From positions 186,001-250,000 of the forward strand of contig NZ_JAACFT010000003.1 in the NCBI RefSeq assembly GCF_029051685.1: 64,000 bases of DNA, written 5' to 3'. Shown here in pieces: positions 8,087-20,710 of this stretch. Both the position numbers and the translations under genes were made by a program. Source of the stretch: Bradyrhizobium sp. CSA207. Its GTDB lineage: Bacteria > Pseudomonadota > Alphaproteobacteria > Rhizobiales > Xanthobacteraceae. The notes below the pieces were generated by a model, which worked only from the letters and a program-made list of their open reading frames with translations, did not search any database and had not been told where the DNA came from. Numbering within the stretch: the stretch's first letter is position 1; each line of letters opens with the position of its first letter.

Positions 8087-8290
8087 GGCGGTGCGCGCGT
8101 GCCGGCAGCCGGCGCGCCGATGGCGGGTTGCACCATGGACGCCGCCGCGTTTTTCGAAAGCTCGAAAACAACCCCATGCACAGTAGGTCGCTGGGCGATT
8201 TCGCTGCGTGATCAATGATTTAGAGGAGGTATTTGGATACCGCAACCGCATGCGATTCGCGTCCATGACGATGCGCATTGCCGGCGCGGC

Positions 8291-8458
8291 CTAATGGATA
8301 TTGATCTCGTCCAGGGGAAGGCGGAGTTCGGCCGCGCGCTCCTCGCGGTCCTTCCTGCGAAACTCGTTTTCCTTCCGTTCGAACTTGACCATCTCCTCGA
8401 GCGCCGCTTCCAGGAGGTGATTGCGCCGAGCGAATTGGTGCTGCGTGTTGTTGGTCAT
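8291..8458 (-). CDS. Small charged helical protein, unknown
   Basis: 55 aa from ATG 8458. It is strongly helical and charged: NNTQHQFARRNHLLEAALEEMVKFERKENEFRRKDREERAAEL, ending with PLDEINIH. GGGG lies upstream at moderate spacing. No homologous family is recognised; the amphipathic heptad-like pattern could form a coiled coil. Tentative gene. Confidence 0.45.
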   Translation of the reverse strand: MTNNTQHQFARRNHLLEAALEEMVKFERKENEFRRKDREERAAELRLPLDEINIH

Positions 8459-8744
8459 GACCCAGATCCCCACCGCGGCGGTCCCATCCCCAAAAAGCCG
8501 GTAGCCGCGGAAAGATTCGTTGCTTCAGGATTGCGGAATTATGACGGCAACCCTGCTGCGTGTCTTTGATGCGCATCACCTTGAGAAGAGTTGCTCGACT
8601 TGATGCGGGACGCTCGGCGCAAATTCGGACCACGTGCTTCCCGCTCTCATTCGAGGAATCGAACACCCCGAGTGCTTCAACGGCAGGACGCGCGGCAATG
8701 ATCGGCGAGCCGTTCTTGACGTGGCATGGCAAGCCCGGTCGCCT

Positions 8745-8948
8745 CTATGGCTTGGGCGGCTGCAAGCCGGGTGAGGTCAGCCACTCGGCAATGTGAGCCG
8801 TGACCTCGTCCTGTCTGGCCTTGCGGAGCAGGGTTTCTCGCAGGGAGCCGGGAGGCAGATTCCTGGCTTCCTCTCTCAGCCGTTCAGCCTCTTCGGCCAA
8901 ACGTTCTTCGAGGGGGGAGCTTTGTTTGAACCGGCGGCGATACTTCAT
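8745..8948 (-). CDS. Small helical protein, Bradyrhizobium-type
   Basis: 67 aa. Starts MKYRRRFKQSSPLEERLAEEAERLREEARNL, followed by PPGSLRETLLRKARQDEVTAHIAEWLTSPGLQPPKP. Two amphipathic helices with the ending SPGLQPPK. I recall many short proteins of this pattern in Bradyrhizobium genomes; their function is unknown. Start at 8948 fits the typical MKYRRRF beginning and has AAAGG upstream. Confidence 0.65.
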   Translation of the reverse strand: MKYRRRFKQSSPLEERLAEEAERLREEARNLPPGSLRETLLRKARQDEVTAHIAEWLTSPGLQPPKP

Positions 8949-9124
8949 GGCTGGCCTTTGCATGCGGGTCCTAACCGCAGGGGTGTGCAATCTCGATCCT
9001 AATGCCCGTGCGCGCCGCTCGGTTCCAAAGTGAATACTTCGAATTGGAACATGCCAAGATTCTACTTTGACAGAGCTTTTCCTGGGGCATCGACTTCCAG
9101 CCCTGAGTTCGCGACCACTCTCAA

Positions 9125-9164
9125 ATCCAACTTAGGCCAGGGGCAAAACAGGCCGAAACGTCGG
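9125..9164. repeat. Left copy of an imperfect ~40 bp direct repeat
   Basis: Contains AACTTAGGCCA, then GGGGCAAAACAGGCCGAAACGTCGG with one gap. A related copy lies at 9975-10018. The pair brackets an ~850 bp segment upstream of recA with two small genes. Mismatches and a 2-3 base indel show the copies are old. Confidence 0.55.
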
Positions 9165-9171
9165 TACTGGC

Positions 9172-9453
9172 ATGAATAGGCCATTCGCAGATGCAAAACA
9201 GGCCACTGCTCCGGACTCCCACTTGGAACGGCTGCGCCAACTAATCGAGCTAGAAAACGGAGTGAGTCCAGCGGGCCGTGGGGATACTTTTGGCGAGATA
9301 CTTTGCTGGGAAATTCACACGAACGGGATGACGTTCATTTGGCTCGCCGAGAAGTGGGGCCTAAGCCTCCCCATGCTCGGCGAACTGTTACGGGATCACT
9401 GTAAGAGGCTCGAAAAAGAGCCATTGGTAAACCGTGGATATGTTATCCGCTGA
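9172..9453 (+). CDS. Hypothetical protein
   Basis: 93 aa starting MNRPFADAKQATAPDSHLERLRQLIELENG. The middle GRGDTFGEILCWEIHTNGMTFIWLAEKWGLSLPMLGELLRDHCKRLE resembles a helix-turn-helix arrangement (WLAEKWGLSLPMLGELLRDH), so a DNA-binding role is conceivable, but I do not recognise a family. The gene lies inside the segment bracketed by the 40-bp repeats and may be horizontally acquired. Confidence 0.5.
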   Translation: MNRPFADAKQATAPDSHLERLRQLIELENGVSPAGRGDTFGEILCWEIHTNGMTFIWLAEKWGLSLPMLGELLRDHCKRLEKEPLVNRGYVIR

Positions 9454-9559
9454 TGGTTTTGCAACTACTCGGCATCGCTCAGGTATCGAAAAGTGAGGCA
9501 GAGTACGAGGGCCACGTCAGAAGAATTTTCGGCCAGCAATATGAAATGGATCTATGAAA

Positions 9560-9583
9560 GAGGCCGCCCACCGAGGCGGCCTC
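9560..9583 (-). terminator. Intrinsic terminator of the Cys-rich exported protein gene
   Basis: Perfect stem GAGGCCGCC (9560-9568) / GGCGGCCTC (9575-9583); on the minus strand it is followed by TTTCAT, just beyond the stop codon at 9605. Confidence 0.7.
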
Positions 9584-9604
9584 CTAGCATCCCTGTCAGT
9601 TGCT

Positions 9605-9841
9605 CTAATCACCACAGGACTGCCACGGTGCACCCGGCTTTCCACATCCTTTGCCAGTGGGGCCGTTGCGCTTTGACCAGACTTTTATGCAGGCATCCAT
9701 GTTCATATAGTCGCCACGCGACACTGCACTCTGGCACTTTGCCGTGCATACACCGTTGCAAAGTGCGAATGATGGTGTGGATGTGATAAAAGTACTCAAC
9801 GCCGCAATTGCCAAACCAAGAACCAAAAGCTGAATACGCAT
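9605..9841 (-). CDS. Small Cys-rich exported protein
   Basis: 78 aa. ATG 9841 is preceded by AAGGAGG. Signal peptide MRIQLLVLGLAIAALSTFITSTPSFA; the mature ~52 residues contain six cysteines (LCNGVCTAKC, DACIKVW, GCGKPG, SCGD), enough for three disulfides. It ends near its own terminator, so it is a compact single-gene unit. Function unknown; small disulfide-rich secreted proteins may be inhibitors or toxins, but nothing here shows that. Confidence 0.7.
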   Translation of the reverse strand: MRIQLLVLGLAIAALSTFITSTPSFALCNGVCTAKCQSAVSRGDYMNMDACIKVWSKRNGPTGKGCGKPGAPWQSCGD

Positions 9842-9974
9842 TGGCCCGTTCCTCCTTGGTTGCATCAAGAATTAACGGCGGGACTGTAGCAGCCAAATGG
9901 AACTCGGGGAATTAATCACTCATGCCCGCAACGGTCGTTACGGTCTGCTCGGAGCGAAGTTAGGCCACTGCGAA

Positions 9975-10018
9975 AATCAACTTGGGCCACTAGGGGTTAA
10001 AACAGGCCGAGACGTCGA
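9975..10018. repeat. Right copy of an imperfect ~40 bp direct repeat
   Basis: Contains AACTTGGGCCACT, then AGGGGTTAAAACAGGCCGAGACGTCG, matching 9125-9164 apart from scattered mismatches and a short indel. It ends immediately upstream of the recA LexA box. Confidence 0.55.
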
Positions 10019-10021
10019 AAA

Positions 10022-10036
10022 GAACATATTGCGAAC
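10022..10036 (+). promoter_or_regulatory. LexA (SOS) box upstream of recA
   Basis: GAAC-ATATTGC-GAAC: an exact GAAC-N7-GAAC direct repeat, the established alphaproteobacterial LexA operator. It lies 94 bases upstream of the recA ATG. A further GAAC at 10040-10043 is an additional half-site. It predicts LexA repression of recA and DNA-damage induction. Confidence 0.85.
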
Positions 10037-10129
10037 CTGGAACAAATCGGGTACATTGATTTTACTGCCGGCCCGCCTCACCCACCGTTTGTCCCTCTAG
10101 CGAATCCTCGCCATAAGGAGCACGACCCA

Positions 10130-11218
<1,089 letters not shown>

Positions 11219-11247
11219 GCTTTAGCGAGCAGAGTTTTCGCGAGGAG

Positions 11248-11297
11248 CGGGCGCTGAGGACGTTGAGTTGCCGACGTCTTCGGCGCCCGTTTCGTTT
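11248..11297 (+). terminator. recA intrinsic terminator
   Basis: A long stem of about 16 bp (CGGGCGCTGAGGACGT with GACGTCTTCGGCGCCCG, including two G-T pairs) followed by TTTCGTTTT, 30 bases after the recA stop. Confidence 0.85.
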
Positions 11298-11421
11298 TGC
11301 CTGAGTTTTGAATTAGCACTGAACTCGATACAATCATTAATTGCATCTTGTTGCTGAGCGTATCCTGCGCCTGGTACGTTGCCTGGAGACTGGCGTCGTT
11401 CGTGAGTTGATGGGGTGGGCT

Positions 11422-11568
11422 ATGCTTGTCGTTGAAACTCGGCGCGCCAAGCGCACGCGCAAATATTCCATACTGATCGCGATCATCCTGTTGGGGATGA
11501 TCGGGTCGATCGCCGGAATAGGAGCGCTTCTCACGCTGCGCTGGGACGTCCTCCCAAAGAAGAAATAG
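11422..11568 (+). CDS. Small single-span membrane protein, tentative
   Basis: 48 aa from ATG 11422 (an ATG at 11410 adds four residues). A basic N-terminal part (ETRRAKRTRKYS) is followed by one hydrophobic helix ILIAIILLGMIGSIAGIGALL and a short basic tail. The positive-inside pattern suggests the N-terminus stays cytoplasmic. It lies between the recA terminator and the convergent gcvP gene. No known family. Confidence 0.4.
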   Translation: MLVVETRRAKRTRKYSILIAIILLGMIGSIAGIGALLTLRWDVLPKKK

Positions 11569-11577
11569 AATTGGAAT

Positions 11578-11608
11578 GTAGGACGGGTTCCGCTCAACCT
11601 ATCCTACA
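11578..11608. repeat. Palindromic hairpin repeat between convergent genes
   Basis: Inverted repeat TGTAGGA (11578-11584) / TCCTACA (11602-11608) around GGGTT...AACCT. It resembles the TAGG-GGGTT type intergenic hairpins frequent in Bradyrhizobium and lies just past the gcvP stop, where it may also help terminate transcription. Confidence 0.45.
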
Positions 11609-11614
11609 AATCCG

Positions 11615-14485
11615 CTACTCTGCCGCCTCCGCGTAATCGCTCACCGGCGGGCACGAGCACACCAGGTTGCGGTCGCCATAGACGTTGTCGACGCGCCCGA
11701 CCGGGCTCCAGTATTTGTCGGTGCGCGAGGTGCCGGCGGGGAAGCAGCCCTCAGTGCGGGTGTAGGCGCGGGCCCAATCGTCATCGGCGATGTCGTGCAC
11801 GGTGTGTGGGGCGTGGCGCAGCGGTGACGCTTCGATCTTGAAGCGGCCGGCTTCGACCTCGGCGATTTCCTTGCGGATCGCGATCATGGCATCGCAGAAG
11901 CGATCGAGCTCGGCCTTGGATTCCGACTCGGTCGGCTCGATCATCAGCGTGCCCGGCACCGGAAAGCTCATGGTCGGAGCGTGGAAGCCGTAATCGATCA
12001 GGCGTTTTGCGATGTCGTCGACGGTGACCCCGGACGTGTTCTTCAGCGCGCGTGGGTCGACGATGCATTCATGCGCGACCCGGCCCTTCTCGTTCTTGTA
12101 GAGCACCGGGAAGTGCGCATCGAGCCGCGCCGCCACGTAGTTGGCATTGAGAATCGCGATCTCGGTGGCGCGCTTCAATCCTTCGCCGCCCATCATCAGG
12201 ATGTAGATGTAGGAGATGGTGAGGATCGAGGCCGAGCCGAACGGCGCGGCGGAGACCGGGCCGACTGGCGCATCAACCTTTGTCGCCGGATGACCTGGCA
12301 GGAACGGGGCGAGATGCGCCCGCACGCCGATCGGGCCCATGCCCGGACCGCCGCCGCCATGCGGGATGCAGAAGGTCTTGTGCAAATTGAGATGGCTGAC
12401 GTCTGCGCCGTAGTCGCCGGGCCTGGAGAGACCGACTTGCGCGTTGAGGTTGGCGCCGTCGAGATACACCTGGCCGCCATGGCCGTGGACGATGTCGCAT
12501 ATCTCGCGAATGTGCTCCTCGAACACGCCGTGGGTCGAGGGATAGGTGATCATGACCGCGGCGAGGTCGTTGGAATGCTTCTCGGCCTTGGCGCGGAGAT
12601 CATTGACGTCGACGTCGCCGTTCTTCTCGCAGGCGACCACCACCACGTCCATGCCGACCATCGCGGCGGAGGCCGGATTGGTGCCGTGGGCGGAGGAGGG
12701 GATCAGGCAGATCTTGCGATGCGCCTCGCCGCGCGCGGCGTGATAGCCGCGGATGGCCAGAAGCCCGGCATATTCTCCTTGAGCGCCTGAATTCGGTTGC
12801 AGCGAGATCGCGTCATAGCCGGTGATGTCGCACAGCCATTTTTCCAGCCGCGCGAACAGCGCGTGATAACCCTTGGCCTGCTCGCGCGGTGCGAACGGAT
12901 GCAGGCTGGAAAATTCCGGCCAGGTCAGTGGCATCATCTCGGTGGTCGCGTTCAGCTTCATGGTGCAGGACCCGAGCGGAATCATCGCACGGTCGAGCGC
13001 GAGGTCGCGATCGCTGAGCTTGCGCATGTAGCGCAGCATCTCGGTCTCCGACCGATGCGCGTGGAACACCGGATGGGTGAGGAAGGAGGTCGCGCGCTTC
13101 AGCGCGTCCGGCAGCGCCTCGCGCGTGGTCGCACCGATCTCGGCATACGTGAGCTTGCCGCCGAACGCGCGCCACACCGCTTCCACGGTCGCCGGCGTCG
13201 TGGTCTCGTCCAGCGCGATGCGCAAGATGCCATCACCAAGGCCGACATTGATCTTTTCGGCCGTCGCGCGCGCGACGATCTCGTCACGCTTGCCGCCGGC
13301 CTCGACCGTCACCGTGTCGAAGAAGCTGTCGGAGTGCAGCGCGAAGCCGAGCTTGCGCAGGCCGGCGGCGAGCACGGCCGCGCGGCGATGCACGTTGCGT
13401 GCGATCTGGGTCAGCCCTTCGGGGCCGTGATAGACCGCATACATCGAGGCGATCACGGCGAGCAGCACCTGCGCGGTGCAGATGTTGGAAGTCGCCTTCT
13501 CGCGGCGGATGTGCTGCTCGCGGGTCTGGAGCGCGAGACGGTAGGCGGGCGCGCCGCGGGAATCGACGGAGAGACCGACGATGCGGCCGGGCAGCGAGCG
13601 CTTCAGCGCATCGCGCGCCGCCATGTAGGCCGCATGCGGTCCGCCATAGCCCATCGGCACGCCGAAGCGCTGCGCCGAGCCGATGGCAATGTCGGCCCCG
13701 AGCTCGCCGGGCGAGGCGAGCAGTGTCAGCGCCAGCAGATCGGCGGCAACGATCGCGAGTGCGCCCTTGGCCTTCAGCGCCGCGATCGCGGGCCTGAGGT
13801 CGCGCACCGCGCCCGAAGAGCCCGGATATTGCAGCAGCGCACCCAGCACGTCCGCCTTGTCGAGATCGGCGAGGGGATCACCGACGATCAGGGTCCAGCC
13901 CAAGGGCTCGGCGCGGGTGCGCATCACCGCGAGCGTCTGCGGATGCACGTCCTTGTCGACGAAGAAGGCCTTTGCTTCGACCGGCGAGTGCCGCTCGGCG
14001 AGCGCCATGGCTTCGGCCGCCGCGGTCGCCTCGTCGAGCAGCGAGGCGTTGGCGACGTCGAGCCCGGTGAGATCGCAGATCATGGTCTGGAAGTTGAGCA
14101 GCGCCTCCAGCCGGCCCTGGCTGATCTCGGGTTGGTAGGGCGTATAGGCCGTGTACCAGGCCGGGTTTTCCAAAATGTTGCGCTGGATCACCGCGGGCAG
14201 GACCGTGCCGGAATAGCCTTGGCCGATCAGCGAGGTGAAGACCTGGTTTTGCGCGGCAAGCTCGCCCATATGCGCGATCGCCTCGGTCTCGCTCAAGGGC
14301 TTGCCGAGATCGAGCGGCGTAGCCTGCCGGATCGATGCGGGCAGCGTCTCCGCCATCAGCGCGTCGACGCTTTTGGCGCCGACGGTGTCCAGCATCGCGG
14401 CGACATCGCGCGCCGAGGGGCCGATGTGGCGACGAACGAAGCTGGCGGCAGTGTCGCCGTTGGATTTGCGGTGCGCGGTCATCAT
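11615..14485 (-). CDS. gcvP: Glycine dehydrogenase (decarboxylating), P protein
   Basis: 956 aa, the full single-chain form (alpha and beta parts fused). The PLP-dependent enzyme decarboxylates glycine and transfers the aminomethyl group to lipoyl-GcvH. The PLP lysine is in [16 protein letters not shown], followed by the glycine-rich loop [11 protein letters not shown]. The N-terminal half begins [12 protein letters not shown], typical of GcvP. Two adjacent ATGs (14485 and 14482) are possible starts, with GAGGACCC upstream. Third gene of the gcvT-gcvH-gcvP operon, separated from gcvH by a 149-base gap containing a palindromic repeat. Confidence 0.97.
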   Translation of the reverse strand: MMTAHRKSNGDTAASFVRRHIGPSARDVAAMLDTVGAKSVDALMAETLPASIRQATPLDLGKPLSETEAIAHMGELAAQNQVFTSLIGQGYSGTVLPAVIQRNILENPAWYTAYTPYQPEISQGRLEALLNFQTMICDLTGLDVANASLLDEATAAAEAMALAERHSPVEAKAFFVDKDVHPQTLAVMRTRAEPLGWTLIVGDPLADLDKADVLGALLQYPGSSGAVRDLRPAIAALKAKGALAIVAADLLALTLLASPGELGADIAIGSAQRFGVPMGYGGPHAAYMAARDALKRSLPGRIVGLSVDSRGAPAYRLALQTREQHIRREKATSNICTAQVLLAVIASMYAVYHGPEGLTQIARNVHRRAAVLAAGLRKLGFALHSDSFFDTVTVEAGGKRDEIVARATAEKINVGLGDGILRIALDETTTPATVEAVWRAFGGKLTYAEIGATTREALPDALKRATSFLTHPVFHAHRSETEMLRYMRKLSDRDLALDRAMIPLGSCTMKLNATTEMMPLTWPEFSSLHPFAPREQAKGYHALFARLEKWLCDITGYDAISLQPNSGAQGEYAGLLAIRGYHAARGEAHRKICLIPSSAHGTNPASAAMVGMDVVVVACEKNGDVDVNDLRAKAEKHSNDLAAVMITYPSTHGVFEEHIREICDIVHGHGGQVYLDGANLNAQVGLSRPGDYGADVSHLNLHKTFCIPHGGGGPGMGPIGVRAHLAPFLPGHPATKVDAPVGPVSAAPFGSASILTISYIYILMMGGEGLKRATEIAILNANYVAARLDAHFPVLYKNEKGRVAHECIVDPRALKNTSGVTVDDIAKRLIDYGFHAPTMSFPVPGTLMIEPTESESKAELDRFCDAMIAIRKEIAEVEAGRFKIEASPLRHAPHTVHDIADDDWARAYTRTEGCFPAGTSRTDKYWSPVGRVDNVYGDRNLVCSCPPVSDYAEAAE

Positions 14486-14510
14486 GGGTCCTCGCTTTTG
14501 ATGTCTCTCG

Positions 14511-14613
14511 CCGTCATCGTCCGCGAAGGCGGACGATCCAGTACGCCGCGGCCTCTCGGTTCAATCCGTGCTGCCTGTGGCTACTGGATGCCCCGCCTTC
14601 GCGGGGCATGACG
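14511..14613. repeat. Composite palindromic repeat in the gcvH-gcvP gap
   Basis: Two arms, each itself a hairpin around GCGAAGGC, in inverted orientation: CGTCATCGTCCGCGAAGG...ATCCAGTA at the left and the complementary form TACTGGATGCCCCGCC...GCATGACG at the right. The inner bases differ between arms but each arm keeps its own pairing, which suggests selection or conversion for structure. Typical mobile intergenic palindrome of Bradyrhizobium, here inside an operon. Confidence 0.75.
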
Positions 14614-14634
14614 ATCGCTTGGGTCTGCTTCATC

Positions 14635-15003
14635 TCACGCCGTGTGTGCCTTGTAGGCGGCTTCATCCATGAGGCCGCCGAGCTCGCTTTTGTCAGTAAT
14701 CTTGATCTTGAAGAACCAGGCTTTGCCGCCTGCGTCCGAATTGACCAGTGCCGGCTCTGCCACGACGGCCTCGTTCACCTCGAGCACCTCGCCGGAGATC
14801 GGCGCGTAGACATCGGAGGCGGCCTTGACCGATTCCACCACGGCGGCGGCTTCCGCCTTTTTCAGCGCGCGGCCGACCTTGGGCAGCTCGACGAACACGA
14901 CGTCGCCGAGCTGCGACTGCGCGTAGTCGGTGATCCCGACGGTGGCGACATCGCCGTCGATGGCCAGCCATTCATGGTCGGAGGTGTACAGCGTCGTGGT
15001 CAT
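14635..15003 (-). CDS. gcvH: Glycine cleavage system H protein
   Basis: 122 aa. Carries the lipoyl group that shuttles the aminomethyl intermediate from GcvP to GcvT and is reoxidised by lipoamide dehydrogenase. The lipoyl-accepting lysine is K60 in [19 protein letters not shown], the usual ESVKA context. Length is normal. It follows gcvT by nine bases, so translation is probably coupled. Confidence 0.97.
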   Translation of the reverse strand: MTTTLYTSDHEWLAIDGDVATVGITDYAQSQLGDVVFVELPKVGRALKKAEAAAVVESVKAASDVYAPISGEVLEVNEAVVAEPALVNSDAGGKAWFFKIKITDKSELGGLMDEAAYKAHTA

Positions 15004-15012
15004 TTTCGATCC

Positions 15013-16161
15013 TCAGCGTTTGTAGGTGTTTTTCACGAAGGGCATGGCGGCGACCGTGAGCGGCAGAAGCTGGCCGCGCACTTCGGCGAACAATTTTGTA
15101 TCGAGCGCGCTCAGCGCGGTGGGCACGTAGCCCATCGCCACCGGCGCATTCAGGCTCGGTCCGAAGCCGCCCGAGGTGACCTTTCCGATCGGCTGACCTC
15201 CGGTCGCATCCGCAAACAGCAGCGCGCCCTCGCGAACCGGCGCACGGCCCTCAGGTCGCAGGCCGACGCGGCGGCGGCTCGCGCCCTGGTCGAAATGGGC
15301 GAGAATCTGTTTCGCGCCGGGAAAGCCGCCGGCGCGGGCGCCGCCCGTGCGGCGGCTCTTCTGCACCGACCATTCCAGCGCGGCTTCGACCGGTGTGGTC
15401 GCGGTATCGATGTCGTGGCCGTAGAGGCAGAGCCCGGCTTCCAGCCGCAGGCTGTCGCGGGCGCCGAGCCCGATCGGCAGCACGTCGGGATTGTCGAGCA
15501 GGGTCTTGGCCAGCCGCTCGGCGTCGGCTGCGGGAACCGAAATTTCAAAACCGTCCTCGCCGGTGTAGCCGGAGCGGGAGACGAAACAGGCGATGCCGTC
15601 CACCTTGTGGGGGCCGGCGTCCATGAACTTCATGCCGGGCGACTCTGCACACAATTTCGCCAGCGCGGCTTCCGCCTTCGGGCCCTGGAGTGCGATCAGC
15701 GCGCGCTCGGCCAGCGAATCGATGATGCAGTCGTCCGAGAGGTGCGCGCGCAGATGCGCCTCGTCCGCGGTCTTGCAGGCGGCGTTGACGACCAGGAACA
15801 GGTGATCGCCGAAATTGGCGACCATCAGATCGTCCAGAATGCCGCCATCCGCATTGGTGAACTGGGCGTAGCGCTGCCGTCCGGGCGCAACTGCGACGAT
15901 GTCCTGCGGCACCAGCCGCTCCAGCGCGCGGGCGGCATCCTCGACCTTGCCCGACTTCGGCCGGAGTGCGATCTGGCCCATATGAGAGACGTCGAACAGG
16001 CCGGCGGAGCTGCGGGTATGGAGGTGCTCCTTCAGCACGCCCGCAGGGTATTGCACGGGCATGTCATAGCCTGCGAACGGCACCATCTTGCCGCCGAGGG
16101 ACACATGAAGCCCGTGAAGGGGCGTACGTTTCAGGGAGTCTTGGTCGTCGCGCGCAAGCAT
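15013..16161 (-). CDS. gcvT: Aminomethyltransferase, T protein of glycine cleavage
   Basis: 382 aa from ATG 16161. It transfers the methylene carbon from aminomethyl-GcvH to tetrahydrofolate and releases ammonia. Family features: TPLHGLHVSLGGKMVPFAGYDMPVQYPAG near the start, FDVSHMGQI, and GYTGEDGFEISVP in the folate-binding part, with EAGLCLYGHDID further on. The frame stays open to 16266, but those extra residues would be encoded by the riboswitch, so the start is at 16161. First gene of the gcvTHP operon, regulated by the glycine riboswitch. Confidence 0.96.
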   Translation of the reverse strand: MLARDDQDSLKRTPLHGLHVSLGGKMVPFAGYDMPVQYPAGVLKEHLHTRSSAGLFDVSHMGQIALRPKSGKVEDAARALERLVPQDIVAVAPGRQRYAQFTNADGGILDDLMVANFGDHLFLVVNAACKTADEAHLRAHLSDDCIIDSLAERALIALQGPKAEAALAKLCAESPGMKFMDAGPHKVDGIACFVSRSGYTGEDGFEISVPAADAERLAKTLLDNPDVLPIGLGARDSLRLEAGLCLYGHDIDTATTPVEAALEWSVQKSRRTGGARAGGFPGAKQILAHFDQGASRRRVGLRPEGRAPVREGALLFADATGGQPIGKVTSGGFGPSLNAPVAMGYVPTALSALDTKLFAEVRGQLLPLTVAAMPFVKNTYKR

Positions 16162-16220
16162 CACAGGGGCCCTCGGCGGTTCCCCGGGGAGGATTCCCCG
16201 ATGGACACCAGTCGAAGCCC

Positions 16221-16387
16221 CATCTGTCGCTGTGCCTGAGAGTATTATCCCGTCGGCGGGTGCCACCCGGGTTTAAGCCCGTCGGCGCCTCTTTCCAGAT
16301 GCTGTCAAAGCCACGCGGTCCGTTTGCCTGAGAGTTTCCGGGGCGGTTGCTCCTTCGGCGCCGGCGAACAATGCCGGTCTCTCCCGA
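16221..16387 (-). promoter_or_regulatory. Tandem glycine riboswitch
   Basis: Read on the minus strand there are two successive gcvT-type aptamers. Aptamer 1 (about 16387-16320) has GGGAGAGACCGG, CCGAAGGAGCAA and AACTCTCAGGCAAA. Aptamer 2 (16301-16221) is closed by CAGATG (complementary strand of 16221-16226 pairs with 16296-16301) and has GGAAAGAGGCGCCGACGGG and ACTCTCAGGCAC. Both keep the conserved CUCUCAGGCA core. It ends about 60 bases before gcvT. Tandem glycine riboswitches usually turn gcv expression on when glycine is abundant. Confidence 0.93.
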
Positions 16388-16622
16388 CGTGGCCGTACGA
16401 TACAGATAGGTACAGACCACAGGCCGGCCAAGCCTGTCAACGCGGGTGCAGCGGCTTTCAACGGGATTGCAACGGGATTGCGCGCTTGCGGCAACCCTCT
16501 GATCTCTCTGCACAGTTTCTGGACAGCGAAGCTGGCCTTGTCTAAAAGCGCTTCTGTCCGCAGATATCAGCCTAATCTTTCGGTTTGGAGGGCGTGTCGC
16601 GGACCCAAGCACACCCGATTGG

Positions 16623-19337
<2,715 letters not shown>

Positions 19338-19341
19338 GACC

Positions 19342-20568
19342 GTGCGCCTCGTTCCCCGAGGACGTGGCTCAGCCGATCCCAACTTAAGGGATCGCATCTA
19401 CGAATTACTGGAGCACGATCCCTTGGCCTACTCGGCCGGGTCGCGCTTCATCCAGCTGATCATCGGCGTCATCGTGCTCGACGTCGTCGCGATGATCCTC
19501 GCCTCGGTGTCGGAACTGGACGCGCAGTTCGGCACGCTGTTCGCAGGAATCGCCATCCTGGCCGTGATCGTATTCGCGCTGGAATATCTCGCGCGGCTCT
19601 GGACGGTGGCGGGCCACACGCCGCGCAAGGGCTCGGCGCTCGCCGACCGGCTGTCCTACGCCTTCTCCGCGCTCGGCATCATCGACCTGCTGGCGTTCCT
19701 GCCCGCAGGAATCGTGCTGGCGTCGGGAAGGCACGCAACGCTGGCCGCGCTTGGCGTGCTGCCGTTCTTCAAGCTGATCCGCTATTCGCCGGCGATGCGC
19801 TCGCTGCTTGCGGCCGTTCATGCCGAGCGGCGGGCGCTGATCGGCTGCATCGTCATCCTGATCGGGGCGGTGCTGACCTTCGCCTCGCTGCTCTACGCCA
19901 TCGAGCGCGACGTGCAGCCGGACAAGCTCGGCACCATTCCGCAGGCGATGTGGTGGGCGATCGTGACGCTCGGCACCGTCGGCTATGGCGACGTCGTGCC
20001 GGTGACGGCGCTCGGCAAGCTCGTCTCGACATTCGCCATCATCAGCGGCTTTGCCATGATCGCGCTGCCGGTCGCGATCATCTCCACCGCCTTTGCCGAA
20101 GAGCTGAAGCGGCGCGATTTCGTCGTCACCTGGGGCATGCTGGCCCGCGTGCCACTATTCTCGCATCTGTCGGCGTCCGAGATCGCCGACATCATGCGGC
20201 TGCTCCGGGCCCGCACCATTGAGCAGGGCGAAATCTTGGTGCGTCGTGGCGATGCCGCCTCATCGATGTATTTCATCACCGCCGGCGAGGTCGAGATCGC
20301 GCTGCCCAGCCAACATGTGAAGCTTGCCGACGGCACGTTCTTCGGCGAGATCGCGCTGCTGCACAAGACCAAGCGCAGCGGCACGGTGACCGCGACGCGC
20401 AAGACCCGGCTGCTGGTGCTCGACGCCCAGGATTTTCACGCCCTGATCGCGCGCATGCCAACACTGGCCGCCCACGTCCACAAGACGGCCAAGGCGCGGC
20501 TGGAGGAGAGCGGCGATCTTGCGGCGGCAGAATTGGCGCAAGGAGAGCGCGAGGGCACCGACCGCTGA
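19342..20568 (+). CDS. Cyclic-nucleotide-gated K+ channel (MloK1-like)
   Basis: 408 aa from GTG 19342, four bases after the alaS stop. Six-TM voltage-gated-like core, a pore loop with selectivity filter TVGYGD (about residues 212-217) preceded by IPQAMWWAIVTLG, and a C-terminal cyclic-nucleotide binding domain (about 275-395) with FFGEIALLHKTKRSGTVTA, matching the FGE...R-[ST]-A phosphate-binding cassette. It has the same order of parts as the Mesorhizobium MloK1 channel, so cAMP-regulated K+ flux is likely. No Met lies between the alaS stop and the conserved domain, which supports the GTG start, though its ribosome site is weak. Confidence 0.85.
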   Translation: MRLVPRGRGSADPNLRDRIYELLEHDPLAYSAGSRFIQLIIGVIVLDVVAMILASVSELDAQFGTLFAGIAILAVIVFALEYLARLWTVAGHTPRKGSALADRLSYAFSALGIIDLLAFLPAGIVLASGRHATLAALGVLPFFKLIRYSPAMRSLLAAVHAERRALIGCIVILIGAVLTFASLLYAIERDVQPDKLGTIPQAMWWAIVTLGTVGYGDVVPVTALGKLVSTFAIISGFAMIALPVAIISTAFAEELKRRDFVVTWGMLARVPLFSHLSASEIADIMRLLRARTIEQGEILVRRGDAASSMYFITAGEVEIALPSQHVKLADGTFFGEIALLHKTKRSGTVTATRKTRLLVLDAQDFHALIARMPTLAAHVHKTAKARLEESGDLAAAELAQGEREGTDR

Positions 20569-20571
20569 GCG

Positions 20572-20693
20572 GTCATTGCGAGGAGCCCTTGCGACGAAGC
20601 AATCCAGACTTTACCCGCGGAGGGATTCTGGATTGCTTCGCGGAGCCTGTCATCGGGCCGCGCTACGCGCGGACCCGTTGGCTCGCAATGACG
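20572..20693. repeat. Intergenic palindromic repeat, GTCATTGCGAG family (copy 1)
   Basis: Outer arms GTCATTGCGAGGAGC and GCTCGCAATGAC, inner arms GAAGCAATCCAGA and TCTGGATTGCTTCG. Same family as 46889-46973. It lies in the gap between convergent genes (channel and icd) and may act as a bidirectional terminator or RNA-stabilising structure. Confidence 0.8.
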
Positions 20694-20710
20694 GTGGCGA
20701 GAGAGCCAGC

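Noticed and set aside
8560..8796. Possible 78-codon gene on the plus strand
   Set aside because: Overlaps the minus-strand gene at 8745, has no ribosome site and its composition is not protein-like.
9148..9160. Aligned AAAACAGGCC copies as CRISPR-like repeats
   Set aside because: Only three loose copies with irregular spacing and no cas genes.
11634..14611. Very long plus-strand open frames opposite gcvP
   Set aside because: They are antisense shadows of GcvP; high GC lets opposite frames stay open. Their proteins are Arg/Ala-rich and have no family features.
16161..16266. Extended N-terminus of GcvT to 16266
   Set aside because: The extra codons come from the second aptamer of the glycine riboswitch, and the normal GcvT start is at 16161.
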